From positions 17,816 to 81,815 of the forward strand of contig JAVBRM010000086.1 of the NCBI GenBank assembly GCA_031548025.1: 64,000 bases of DNA, read 5' to 3'. Every line of letters starts with the position of its first letter. The stretch's first letter is position 1. Below, one piece after another: positions 7,720 to 17,300 of the stretch. The position numbers were made by a program, and so were the translations under genes. The notes under the pieces are model-generated. The model was not told the origin of the DNA and did no database searches. It worked only from the letters and a program-made list of their open reading frames with translations. Source of the stretch: UBA5239 sp031548025 (lineage in GTDB: Bacteria; Verrucomicrobiota; Lentisphaeria; Victivallales; Victivallaceae).

Positions 7720-9396
7720 CTACTTTTCGGCAAAGAGTTTCTTCACGGTATCGGCGGCGAACTTGCGGCGACGGTATTGATCGAATACTCCGGCCAGATT
7801 CTGGGCGAACGGCTTAGCGCGAATGTTGGCGCCCTTGCGCAGATAACTTTTCGCATCGGTGAACTGCCAGATCGTCAATCCGCAGATATCATCGGAACTG
7901 AAAATATCTTTGATGACGGCTTCCAGGTATTCCGCCTGAAATTCTTCCGTCCACTGAGCTTTAGCCAGGTCGCGCTGTCCATAGATCGCACAGCACCCCA
8001 TTTCACTGACCATGATCGGCTTGTCCGCCGAAACACGGTCCCGGAAATACTTGATGATTTGTTCCCGGTCCGGCTTGATCAGCTCCGGCGGTTCCAATTC
8101 ATAGTTATTGGAAATCCAGCCCGGATAGGTATTGTAGGCTATGATATCGACCAATTCATGGCAGATATCGTCCTGAGTATGGTTACAGGCAAAAGTTACC
8201 ACTCGGCTGTTATCCTCATCTTTGATCGCCCGAACCAGGCGCTTGCATAACTCATAGCCCTCTTCGGACTCCGAGTGAAATTCATTCAGAAATCCCCAGA
8301 TGATGACCGATGGATGGTTGATGCTGTTTCGCACCATCAGCCGGGTTTGCCGCTCCTGCAGATCCATAAATCCAGCGTCGGCCAGAGATTCCGGCCGATT
8401 TCCCCAGCCCAAACTCTCTTCCCAGACCATGATCCCCAACCGGTCGCAGAGCTGGAGAAAACGCTGATCCTGCGGATAATGCGCTCCCCGCACAAAATTG
8501 CAGTTCAAATCTTTGAGGTTCTGCAAATCCTCAATCATCACCTGCAAGGGGGTTGCCGGGCCGAACTGCGGGTGCGACTCATGACGGTTGAACCCTTTCA
8601 GATAGACTGGCTTTCCGTTCAGCATCAAACTCTTATTGCCGGTCTTGATTTCGCGGATGCCGAACATTTCAACAATCCGGTCTTCACCGGCTTTGATCTC
8701 GATCGTATGCAAGGCCGGGCTCTCCGGACTCCAGATTTTAAAATCAGACACCGTCAGCTCGATTTCCTCGGCCATTTTCACCGACTGAAACTCGCCACTG
8801 CCATCAAACCGGTACTGAATCGTTTCCGGTTGCATTCCCCGGAAAAGACAGCGCACCCCCACCTTGCCGGTACGGTAATCCAAAGTGCGAACCTGAACCC
8901 GGTCGATAGAACCCGTTTCCGGCACCACCTGCAGCTCCACGCCGCGATAAAATCCCCCGAATGCATAAAAGTCATAAAACGGCTGAAATAATTCATTTTT
9001 ATCAGGATAGAACCGGTTGTCGAGCGCGGCGGCGAGCACGTGGGGTCCGGCGGCCAATTTTCCGGTTTCAAATTCGATTCCGCTGTACGGAAGTTCAGTA
9101 AAACCGGCCTCCCGGCCATCGATCCAGAAACGCCCCCGCAAACCCAGCCCGCCGAGCTTCAGCAACGCATTTCCGCAATCCGCGTCAAGCGTAAAACCGG
9201 TCCGGTAAAGCGCTACGCCCCGGCGGCAGTAATACGCCGGACTGCTGTCAAACGCCCCCGGCACACTCATCAGGTCATTGAACTCGAAACCTGCCGGATC
9301 AAGCTTCACCAACTCGGCATCGCCGATAAAGTTAAAGTCCCATTCACCGTTCAAATTCAAAATTTTGCGTTCAGGAAAAAGAGGATAGATATTCAT
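7720..9396 (-). CDS. GH2-family glycoside hydrolase (beta-glucuronidase/galactosidase-like)
   Basis: This 558-residue protein has the GH2 order: sugar-binding jelly roll (LNLNGEWDFNFIG from about residue 14), immunoglobulin-like linker, then a TIM barrel. The general acid/base is Glu372 in WGFLNEFH and the nucleophile is Glu465 in MVSEMGCC. RGAHYPQ is the usual barrel-strand motif. The size matches compact GH2 glucuronidases rather than the 1000-residue LacZ type. No signal peptide is visible, so it probably acts on imported oligosaccharides. A repeat element separates it from the upstream lacI gene, which may originally have been cotranscribed. The exact sugar specificity is not deducible here. 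Confidence 0.88.
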   Translation of the reverse strand: MNIYPLFPERKILNLNGEWDFNFIGDAELVKLDPAGFEFNDLMSVPGAFDSSPAYYCRRGVALYRTGFTLDADCGNALLKLGGLGLRGRFWIDGREAGFTELPYSGIEFETGKLAAGPHVLAAALDNRFYPDKNELFQPFYDFYAFGGFYRGVELQVVPETGSIDRVQVRTLDYRTGKVGVRCLFRGMQPETIQYRFDGSGEFQSVKMAEEIELTVSDFKIWSPESPALHTIEIKAGEDRIVEMFGIREIKTGNKSLMLNGKPVYLKGFNRHESHPQFGPATPLQVMIEDLQNLKDLNCNFVRGAHYPQDQRFLQLCDRLGIMVWEESLGWGNRPESLADAGFMDLQERQTRLMVRNSINHPSVIIWGFLNEFHSESEEGYELCKRLVRAIKDEDNSRVVTFACNHTQDDICHELVDIIAYNTYPGWISNNYELEPPELIKPDREQIIKYFRDRVSADKPIMVSEMGCCAIYGQRDLAKAQWTEEFQAEYLEAVIKDIFSSDDICGLTIWQFTDAKSYLRKGANIRAKPFAQNLAGVFDQYRRRKFAADTVKKLFAEK

Positions 9397-9417
9397 TTCA
9401 TTGCTCCGTTTTTTTAG

Positions 9418-9628
9418 AATTGATAATTGATAATTGATAATTGATAATTAGGGAAAAACCTCGCCCTGTTCACTTCGCATGATTTACCGGGTTACCCGAC
9501 GGCAACAAGATATTCGACCCAAGGCGAATGGCGCTCCGCGGAGAGCGCGCCCCACCTTCAGAGTTCAAGCTATGATATAGTTGCAATCCTCTCCTTAATT
9601 ATCAATTTTCAATTTTCAATTTTCAATT
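9418..9628. repeat. heptamer-ended inverted element A (solo copy)
   Basis: Four copies of AATTGAT (9418-9445) open the element. Four inverted copies (one ATCAATT, then three TTCAATT, 9601-9628) close it. The 155-bp core holds a GC-rich hairpin (GCGCTC...GAGCGC) and CAAGCTATGATA (9567-9578), which recurs inverted in element C. No coding potential was seen. The last residues and TGA stop of the neighbouring lacI gene are supplied by its terminal repeats. Confidence 0.75.
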
Positions 9629-10573
9629 AAAAGATTGTACCGACCCGCGCTTTTCCAAATGGACGCCGGTCAAGGTTGATACCGTATCTCTGCCGTTGAC
9701 AAGCGGACGCTTCCTGATGTAATATTCCGCCCAAGCGAGCACATGCTCCGGGGAATCACAGATATAGTCCAGGTTATCCTCCTCTACTCCGTTGATCTGA
9801 ACCGGCCCGTCATAGCCGAGAATACTCAAATCCTCCGGAATCTTCAAGCCGCGCATAATCGCCGCGCTGTAAAGCTGATACGCATACCAGCTGCAGGTGG
9901 AAAAAACCGCCTCCGGCAGTTTCTTCCGTTCAAAAAATTTCAACAACAGGTCCGTAGGTTTTTCGCAGATGAATTTTTCAACACTCACCCCTTGCATATT
10001 CAATTCCGCCTCCATCAGAAAGCTCCGGCAACGGAGAAACTGTCCCGGCACCGAACCGCTCGAATACACCGCCAGCTTGCGGTGCCCGGCCCGGTAAAGA
10101 TATTCCGCCGCCAACTTCCCGCCCGCGACATTGTCCGGCCCGACGACGATGTCGCCACCGCTATACCCGAACACATTAATCCGCAAGATATCCGGATTGG
10201 CCTCCCGGACCAAGCTCAATATTTCCAGAGTCGGAGCTGAAAAAAATACCACCGTCCGGGCGGAATCCGCCATTTTCAAAAATCCTTTCAGATCCTGATG
10301 ATGATTGCTTACGGAAATATCCATCTCTTCTGTCGGCAACCGCTGCAAAAGCGCCATGGCCTGATACTCAAGATACGAACTGCCGCCGACGTCGAAAATT
10401 ATTTTTTCCCGGCAACCGGCGTCATGAAAAAAATAACCGTGCCGGTTAAGCGCTTCGATCACTTTCCGCCGGGTGGCGTCTTTGACCGAAGCATCATGGT
10501 TCATGACCCGGTAAACGGTTTTGACATTTACTCCGAGTTCTTCCGCGATCGATTTGTAAGTCGTTCTTTTCAT
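9623..10573 (-). CDS. LacI-family transcriptional regulator (leaderless start)
   Basis: The start is placed at the ATG 10573 (MKRTTYKSIAEELGVNVKTV), where the helix-turn-helix begins. A longer in-frame start 15 codons upstream would lie inside the promoter. The protein is 316 residues, with an N-terminal HTH and a sensor domain of the LacI/GalR type. A TTGACA-N16-TACAAT promoter ends only 7 bp before the ATG and no Shine-Dalgarno sequence exists, so the mRNA is probably leaderless. The final codons (Phe-Asn-stop) lie in the terminal repeats of element A, so the C-terminus may have been altered by that insertion. Likely targets are the GH2 gene below and itself. Confidence 0.85.
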   Translation of the reverse strand: MKRTTYKSIAEELGVNVKTVYRVMNHDASVKDATRRKVIEALNRHGYFFHDAGCREKIIFDVGGSSYLEYQAMALLQRLPTEEMDISVSNHHQDLKGFLKMADSARTVVFFSAPTLEILSLVREANPDILRINVFGYSGGDIVVGPDNVAGGKLAAEYLYRAGHRKLAVYSSGSVPGQFLRCRSFLMEAELNMQGVSVEKFICEKPTDLLLKFFERKKLPEAVFSTCSWYAYQLYSAAIMRGLKIPEDLSILGYDGPVQINGVEEDNLDYICDSPEHVLAWAEYYIRKRPLVNGRDTVSTLTGVHLEKRGSVQSFN

Positions 10574-10607
10574 GACAAATATTGTATCATTCTGAAACGA
10601 TTTGTCA
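10573..10607. promoter_or_regulatory. inverted repeat over the lacI promoter, probable autoregulatory operator
   Basis: TGACAAAT (10573-10580) and ATTTGTCA (10600-10607) are perfect 8-bp half-sites flanking the lacI promoter. One overlaps the -35 and the other the start codon, so a bound protein would shut the promoter. Confidence 0.5.
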
Positions 10608-10608
10608 A
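10581..10608 (-). promoter_or_regulatory. strong sigma70-type promoter of the second lacI gene
   Basis: On the reverse strand TTGACA (complement of 10603-10608) and TACAAT (complement of 10581-10586) are 16 bp apart. The ATG follows the -10 by 7 nt, so transcription would begin at or one base from the start codon. Confidence 0.7.
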
Positions 10609-10624
10609 TATGCGGCATTCAAAT

Positions 10625-10648
10625 AATCGGACACAAAATTGTCCGATT
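10625..10648. repeat. 9-bp inverted repeat between two leftward genes
   Basis: AATCGGACA (10625-10633) pairs perfectly with TGTCCGATT (10640-10648) across 6 nt. It sits just past the stop of the NPCBM-domain gene and upstream of the lacI promoter. It could be a weak terminator (no U tract follows) or an operator. Confidence 0.45.
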
Positions 10649-10656
10649 CATGACAA

Positions 10657-12027
10657 TTATTCAATTTTCCAGGTCTCACGCAAAAAGATCGAAGCACCGG
10701 GCGCGATCATTCGGGTAGGAGTATGCGCTTCCAGCTCAGTAAACCCCGGGAACCAGTAAACGTGCACCACCTGATAAGGGGTCAAATGGAGTAAATCTTC
10801 CGCGGACAAATGGTATTTGATGTTGAATACCTTGCCGTCATACATTTTCGCCCAATACTCCGCATTTTGAGCCGGACACAGAAGCTCCTCGCCGTTCTTC
10901 GGCATGGTTTTCATGTCGAATACGATTTCAGGGATTTTTGCGCCGGGCGGCAAGGCAACCCGCTCGATCTTTTCCGTGGGAACACGGGTGATACTCCATA
11001 CACCCATCGGCTGCGCAAAAGTCGCCGCATTATGCTGAATACTGGTTACTTCCAAGGTTTCCGGCAAAAGCCGGACCCGGTATTCATAGCGCACAAAGAA
11101 GTTCTCACTGAGCACCGAACGCATCGCGACCTCCCCCTCTCCGCCGAATTCAATCGTATACCGCCCGTGCTTGAATACTACATCCGAGGGCTTGAAATAA
11201 TTGGCCGGCTGCATCCGCATGAAATGCCCTCCTCCTGAATCGCCGGATTTGCCGCGCACCATGCGTAACTCATACAAGTCATCTGGTTGAACATACAACA
11301 TATTCTCACCCTCCGGCGCGGAATAATGAATGACTCTGCCGCCAAACTCCGGCAGCAAAATCACTTCCTGCGTAGCATTGCTGAGCTTATACGCATTATC
11401 GAACTGGTGAAATTTTATCTTTTCGACTTTGATATCTTTCCACTGCGGAGGCGTGGGATATTCCGGGGCAAACTCCAAAGCCTGAATCCGCCGTTCCCGG
11501 CTCTGCTGCAACTCTTCTTTGAGCTTTTCCGGATCATCAGCTTTCAACATCGGGTCGCCCAAGGCTATCCGCTGACGCTTAAATCCTTTATCCCAAATCC
11601 CGCGCAACTCGAGCAAGGTCTTGCCGGTCAAATCGACCTTGATGGGTACCGGCGGCTCACCGAGTTTGACAAGCTGCCGGTAAACGAGCTCGCGGTCCGT
11701 ATATATTTCAATCCATAGCGATGACGCCTGATTCTTATCATCTTTCGGATGGTCCTCGTCCTCCATTCCTCCCATGGCGGTAAATTCCGTCGCCGCCCGG
11801 TTGATATTGTAGATCATGGAAAAAGCGGTATGCCCGGCGATGCCGCGCTTGAATTCCACCCCACCGATTCGGATCGGATTCCCGGCCAGATTGCAATTGA
11901 ACTGCGGCAACTGAAACCCTTCATGAGTCCAGAAATAAGCCGCCGAAGTGCAAGGCAGCGTCTCCAACTGAACCTCCCCGCCCATCAAAGCCCCGGCCAG
12001 CATCAGCAACAATATAAAATACCTCAT
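10657..12027 (-). CDS. secreted NPCBM-domain protein with aldose-epimerase-like region
   Basis: This 456-residue exported protein begins with a signal peptide of about 17 residues (MRYFILLLMLAGALMGG). Residues about 25-155 fit the NPCBM/NEW2 carbohydrate-binding module (GGVEFKRGIAGHTAFSMIYNI, then DRELVYRQLVK and a closing LLELRGIWDKGFK). From about residue 205 a beta-sandwich begins with VILLPEFGGRVIHYS, the opening typical of galactose-mutarotase-like folds and DUF4380 proteins. It probably binds or processes a glycan outside the cytoplasm. A catalytic role is unproven. It reads toward lacI and may belong to the same regulon. Confidence 0.7.
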   Translation of the reverse strand: MRYFILLLMLAGALMGGEVQLETLPCTSAAYFWTHEGFQLPQFNCNLAGNPIRIGGVEFKRGIAGHTAFSMIYNINRAATEFTAMGGMEDEDHPKDDKNQASSLWIEIYTDRELVYRQLVKLGEPPVPIKVDLTGKTLLELRGIWDKGFKRQRIALGDPMLKADDPEKLKEELQQSRERRIQALEFAPEYPTPPQWKDIKVEKIKFHQFDNAYKLSNATQEVILLPEFGGRVIHYSAPEGENMLYVQPDDLYELRMVRGKSGDSGGGHFMRMQPANYFKPSDVVFKHGRYTIEFGGEGEVAMRSVLSENFFVRYEYRVRLLPETLEVTSIQHNAATFAQPMGVWSITRVPTEKIERVALPPGAKIPEIVFDMKTMPKNGEELLCPAQNAEYWAKMYDGKVFNIKYHLSAEDLLHLTPYQVVHVYWFPGFTELEAHTPTRMIAPGASIFLRETWKIE

Positions 12028-12165
12028 TCACGTGCCCTTTTTATATCAATATACATGCAAATTGAAATAAGATACTATTCGCTCACAGAATAAATATCGA
12101 AAAATCAATCAAATATATTTACAATTCCAGCTTTTCCCTACTAAAGAAAATTTGAGTTTCCGGAG

Positions 12166-12194
12166 TTGAAAAATCGGGTTCGGACTGGCATATT
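12166..12194 (+). promoter_or_regulatory. candidate promoter of the jetABC operon
   Basis: TTGAAA (12166-12171) and CATATT (12189-12194) are spaced 17 bp and lie 26 bp before the first jet gene. The -10 match is imperfect. Confidence 0.4.
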
Positions 12195-12220
12195 ACCATT
12201 CTGATTTAAAGATAAAGGCT

Positions 12221-13690
12221 ATGGTGTACCCTGATAATAAAACTGCCGAAAGTATTCTTGCCGAACTCGACCGCGGCGAGTTGGGACTGTTGTTGTCCAA
12301 CCGCAACCGTCACCTCGGCAGTATGTTCGTGTCCGAATCCGCCCTCGACTATCTGCGGATTCTCTACCGGCTGCTGCGTTTTCGCCGCGATCACGAGCTC
12401 GAAGTCCTGAACGATGTCCTGTATGACGCGTTAAACTCGGAAAACGAGTTTCCGCAGGAGCGTTTCAACCAGGAAATCAAGCAGCTCGAAGATTGGGGAC
12501 TTATCGAAAAACGTCTGGAAAAAACCCGGCTCCGTTCTTACAAGGATGTCCGCCGCGACCGTTTCCGCTATCGTTTGACCGAGGAGACTATTTCGTTTCT
12601 GCATTACCTCGAGGAGCGGTTGCAAAACGACCTGCTGCCCCACGATGATGACTCTATTAACTTGTTGGAATTTATCCTCAGTTCACTGAAACAGGTCAAC
12701 CGCGACCTGAAAAGCGAGGACGACGGCAGTTGTGTTTTCGCCATGTTCGACGTACAGGAAAAAACCGCGCGGCTGAGCCAGAACCTGAGCCGGATCACCG
12801 CCATGCTGGGCGATTTCCTGTTGCGGACTTATTCGGCGGAGGACGCCCGCCAGATCGTGGCGGAACTCGGGGTTTATTTTTCCGCTTATCTCAAGACTTT
12901 GGAAACGTTGCGTTTGAAAATTCTGGCCGAGTTGAACAAGCTCGACCGGACCGCGCTGGAATACAGCTTCGGCGAATATTGCAACAAGCAGCGGAAACTG
13001 CCGCGAATTATGCGCTCGGCCATGCCCCGCGACGGCGTTTCGGAGCAGATCGACAAGTTGCTCGATTATTACCAGCGCAATGGCCGGGTCGACCGGCTCT
13101 GCGGCGCGGTCAACGACAACGCCATGCGGGTCCTCGGCAAGCTCACCGCGTTCATCAAAGAACTGGAACGGCGGAGCAACCGCCTGGAATTTCTCAATTT
13201 GCGGATCGACGAGCTGAGCCGCCTCGACGAAAATTGTGACGCGTCACCGTGGCTCTGGGATCTGCTGCGCAGTCCCGCCGCCCCGCTCGACCCCACTGAT
13301 TCCGACGAATACCAGAAAGCGGAACCGCCCGCCCCGCGTTCGTCCACCGCCGCCAAACGGATTCCGCCGCGCAGTTTCCGCCGGGTCAAGCCGTTGGCGG
13401 AGGAACATGTCGAAACCCATGAGGAAATGCGGATGCGTCTGCTGGGCGAATTCATCCGCAAACATTATCCGGCGGGCGGCAAGCTCGACGCCGCCGAACT
13501 ACCGGACATCGAGGCTTTCAAACAGATCATATTTCTGCTGAAACGCGGTCTGCTCGGCCGCGGCGAAGCCCTGAAAGTTACCGGATACCGCCTCGAAATA
13601 TCGCCAGAAAATCAAATGATTATAACCGGTCCCCCCGGAACTCTCGATGGGCCGGAAACGCTGATCAGGGAGAAAACCGCGCATGGATAA
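12221..13690 (+). CDS. jetA: JetA-like kleisin of a Wadjet/MukBEF-type SMC system
   Basis: This 489-residue protein opens with a helical/winged-helix region (MFVSESALDYLRILYRLLRF) and continues as a mostly helical, charged polypeptide, as in the MukF-like kleisin JetA (DUF5716-type). In Wadjet complexes JetA links the SMC heads and carries JetB. The assignment rests on size, composition and position: three overlapping genes of kleisin, small winged-helix and giant SMC type. The start ATG has a weak AAGG only 2 nt away, so the next codon GTG is an alternative. It overlaps the next gene by 8 bp. Confidence 0.75.
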   Translation: MVYPDNKTAESILAELDRGELGLLLSNRNRHLGSMFVSESALDYLRILYRLLRFRRDHELEVLNDVLYDALNSENEFPQERFNQEIKQLEDWGLIEKRLEKTRLRSYKDVRRDRFRYRLTEETISFLHYLEERLQNDLLPHDDDSINLLEFILSSLKQVNRDLKSEDDGSCVFAMFDVQEKTARLSQNLSRITAMLGDFLLRTYSAEDARQIVAELGVYFSAYLKTLETLRLKILAELNKLDRTALEYSFGEYCNKQRKLPRIMRSAMPRDGVSEQIDKLLDYYQRNGRVDRLCGAVNDNAMRVLGKLTAFIKELERRSNRLEFLNLRIDELSRLDENCDASPWLWDLLRSPAAPLDPTDSDEYQKAEPPAPRSSTAAKRIPPRSFRRVKPLAEEHVETHEEMRMRLLGEFIRKHYPAGGKLDAAELPDIEAFKQIIFLLKRGLLGRGEALKVTGYRLEISPENQMIITGPPGTLDGPETLIREKTAHG

Positions 13691-14324
13691 AGAATATCTC
13701 GAATTGCTCACGCGCAACCGCGACGAAGTGGTGCGCATCAATAACGTCCTCACCGAAGCCGCCTGGTTTTACAAGAGCGACGATCCGGAATTATACTATA
13801 CGCTGCAGCACAACGAACAGGCTTTCGCCGAGTTTTTCCGGCGGAATTTCAACTGGGAGCTCCGGGTGGACGGCAAGTGCGCACGGTTGGTCAAGGACCG
13901 CGTTTACAACCCGGAACTCGGGGCCAATACGGTGCAGTTCAAGCTGCGCGGACGCGACGAATACATCGCATTTCTGCTGATGATCGAATTTTACGAAAAA
14001 CTGCTTTCGGAGCAGTCGCTTTCCGCGGGGGACCGCGAGAACCCGACTTTCACGTTCGGCGAATACCTCGAACATGTCGCCATGCGGATGCAGGCATTAT
14101 TTCCCGAGCGCAACGACCTTGACGCCGAAAGCATCAAGAAAAAGACCCTCCGAACGCTGATGGACAAACTGATCGACTACCGGTTCATCAAGGAACTGCC
14201 GCGCGACACCGGCGAGGTCATCCGGCTGGAAAATACCATTTACGAAGCACTTCCGGCCTGTTACCAGTATAATCCGGCGGCGCTGGAGAAGAATATTGCG
14301 GAGGTGCGCGATGCCGAAGATTGA
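13683..14324 (+). CDS. jetB: JetB-like MukE-type subunit (DUF6063-like)
   Basis: This is a 213-residue acidic, helical protein beginning MDKEYLELLTRNRDEVVRIN. It is sandwiched between the kleisin-like and SMC-like genes and overlaps both. In Wadjet and MukBEF complexes this position is filled by a small winged-helix dimer that binds the kleisin. The segment EYIAFLLMIEFYEKLL and the closing IDYRFIKELPRDTGEVIRLENTIYE fit the tandem winged-helix pattern of that group. The identification depends mainly on operon context and size. Confidence 0.7.
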   Translation: MDKEYLELLTRNRDEVVRINNVLTEAAWFYKSDDPELYYTLQHNEQAFAEFFRRNFNWELRVDGKCARLVKDRVYNPELGANTVQFKLRGRDEYIAFLLMIEFYEKLLSEQSLSAGDRENPTFTFGEYLEHVAMRMQALFPERNDLDAESIKKKTLRTLMDKLIDYRFIKELPRDTGEVIRLENTIYEALPACYQYNPAALEKNIAEVRDAED

Positions 14325-17300
14325 CAAAGATATTTATTCGATTCACGCGGTTCGCCTGGTGAATTTTCATAATATCGACTGCGCCACCATCCCGGTTTAC
14401 AACGGCGGCCACCTGTTCCTGTTGGGCGACAACGGCTCCGGTAAGACCACCATCCTCGACGCCATTCATTACGTGCTGGCGGCAGGGGAACTGGAGTTGA
14501 ACTCGGCGGCGCGCTTCGGCGGCAACAAGCAGAACGGGCGCCGCATTCACGGCGTGGTGACCGCCTACAACGTCGACTACAAGGACGGCGAGCGTTTCCC
14601 GGACGGCCGGGTGACTTACGCGGCGCTGGAGCTGCGCAATGATAACGGCAACGTGGTTTCCGTCGGCATCGGGCTCTCCATCGCCAACGCCGGGGCAGCG
14701 CTCCAACAGTGGGGTTTCGCCTTGGACTCCGGAGTAGCCGAACTGCCACTGCTGACCACCGACAAGGAAGGCAACGAATATCCGCCCGACCGCGAGGAAT
14801 TCAAGAAATTGATGCAGAAATGCGGAGGCCGCTATTACACCAGCATGAACACTTACGCCAAGGCGGTGACCTCGCGTTTTTTCCCGACCGATTCCCAGTA
14901 TCAGGAATACCGCAGTTTCCTCAATATGTGCAAGGCTTACCGGGAAATTTCCAGCAAAGCGGGCAACTACCATGAACTTTTCAAATCGCTGCTGCCCGAG
15001 CCGGAAGCGGAAACCATCCGTGGACTCCGCCTCAGTATGCGCGCGCTCCGCGATTCTCATTCGGCGCTCTCCGCGCTGGATAAAAAATGCCAGTATCTGC
15101 ATGAAATCCACATCCAGCAGCAGGGCATCGTCCAGGCGATGGTGGCAATCAATGATTTCGAAGCCGGCGAACTGTTGCTTCAGCAGAAGGAGCAGCAGTT
15201 GGAGCTGGACAAAACCGGACGGAAAATCGCCGAGGCCGAAGCGAAGCTCAGTGCATTGGCCGCCGACACGGCCCGTACCACCGAAACGGCGGACGCCATC
15301 GAAAAGACCATCAGCGACCTGAAAGAACGCGATACCGCCAGTCTCGTCGAAACCGAAAAGAACCGCAGCAAGGAGCATGAGCGTCAGAGCGCCAAAGCCA
15401 CCGAACTGGAAAATATCGCCGCTAAATTGCAGAACCTGACCGGTCAGGCGAGTGAACGCCGCGCCGGAATTTTCGAGACCTTCCAACAAAACAGTTCGGC
15501 TTTTTCCGGCAAGCTGGCGGAGAATCTGGCGCAATGGCGGGACCTGCCGCTCCGCGAAACCATGGACGAATTCAACTCCGCCATGGATGCGGACAAACCG
15601 TATACCATGCTCCCGGAAGCCCGGATCGGCAAACTTCTCCGCGCCGTGGCCGGTCATGAAGAACGTCTGAAAGCGAATTTCGAGGAATGCCGCGCTCGCG
15701 CGGAAGCTGCCGCTGCTTTGAAACAGGAGCGCGAAAGCGAGCTCAACGAACTGTTGGCCGCCGAGGAGGCCTGCCCCGAAAGTATCGCCGGTTATCGCGA
15801 ATTGCTGACGGAGCTGGAATCCCGGATTTTCGAGGCGTCGCCGCTTTATTTGAAACTGCACTGGCGCCCCGAAGTCACCCCGGAAATCCGGGGAGTCCTG
15901 GAAGAATTGATCGGTGAGGATACCCTCGGCACAATTGTCGCTCCCCACGACTGTTATGACGACATCAAAGAATTGCTGTTATCCGACTACCCCGGCGCCC
16001 GTTGCGCCCTGAAATTCAACGACAAACTGCCGCAACCGTCGCCGGAAATCCGGGTTTTCCTGTCGCAATTTTTCGACGCGGAAAAAGACTCGGCATTCAT
16101 GAACGTACTCGCCCGGGAAATGGACGGCATCGACACGCCGAAGCTCACACCGGACGCGGTGGAGTGGCGCGGAATTTTTCGCGTCATGACCGGACGCGCC
16201 CCCGTGCTGATCGGCGAGGACGAGCGCCGCCAGGAACAGGCCCGCCGCATCGAAGAAGCCCGCGAATTGTTGAAAGAAGCGGAAAAGAGCAGCAAAAACG
16301 CCGCCGCCGTGGTGGTCGAAACCGAAAAGCGGCAGAAAACATTGCACCGTTTCCATGAGCGGTTGACCGATTTGTGCGCCCAGATGCAGCAGAACAGCCG
16401 CGACCTGAACGCCCTGGACAAAGAGCTCGGCGACTACGCCGAAAAGATCGAGAAAAACCGGGTCGAACTCGAAGACGTCCGGAACTCCATCACTGAACTG
16501 GTAGAGCACCTGACCCGCCTCCGCCGCCAGATCAAAGAACAGAATCTCGAAGCCCTCGAAAAAGATATCGCCGAACAGGTCCAGCGCCTGAAAACCGCCC
16601 GGGAAGAATTCACCCGGTTCAATACCGAGCTGATCAAAACCCAGGCCCTGCAGGAACAGCGCATAGCCAACCGTGACGAAATCCGGCAAAGACTGGACGG
16701 AACCATTCAGGCGCTCAACCGCCGTCTGGAACACAATCCGCATATCAAAAATGCCGAGACGCTGAACCGGATGTTGACAGACCACGAGATTTACACCCTG
16801 ATTCAATGCCAGACGAAAATCGCCGAAAAACGCGAACAGATCGCCGCCGCCCGCGCCTGTATCCGCACCCGGATCAACGAGCCGGAAGGCATCGATTACG
16901 GATTTTCCTACGACGAGGAGCAAAACGAACTTTACAGCCGCGATCACCGCACGCTGTCGAGTTTGTTGAAAACCCTGCAGGAAAGTTTGTCCGAGCAGAA
17001 AGAGATTCTCAATCAGGAAACCCGCCGCAAATTCGAAGATATTCTGTTGGTGCAATTCCGCGAATCGCTGCGGCGGCGCATTTACGCGCTGGAAGGGATG
17101 TGCAACCAGATCAACGCGCTGCTGAAAGGCCATATTTTCGGCAACAACACCTACAGTTTGAAGGTGACGCCTCAGGGCGAATACGCGCCGCTGGTCAAAC
17201 TGCTGCGCGGTTTTTCCGACCAGGAAATCGGTCATTCCGACGAGCTGAAAGAGATCTTCAACAACAACATGGAGTCGATTCTCCAGACCCCGTCGAACCA

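Noticed and set aside
9418..9445. Possible CRISPR-like repeats
   Set aside because: Units are 7 bp, directly adjacent with no spacers, and mirrored at the other end of the element, so this is not a CRISPR array.
10574..10618. Fifteen-codon N-terminal extension of the second lacI protein
   Set aside because: It would be translated from within the -35/-10 promoter region and adds residues before the HTH, where LacI proteins normally begin.
14218..15948. 576-codon reverse frame inside jetC
   Set aside because: It is a shadow of the SMC gene: Phe/Gln-rich translation without any family motif.
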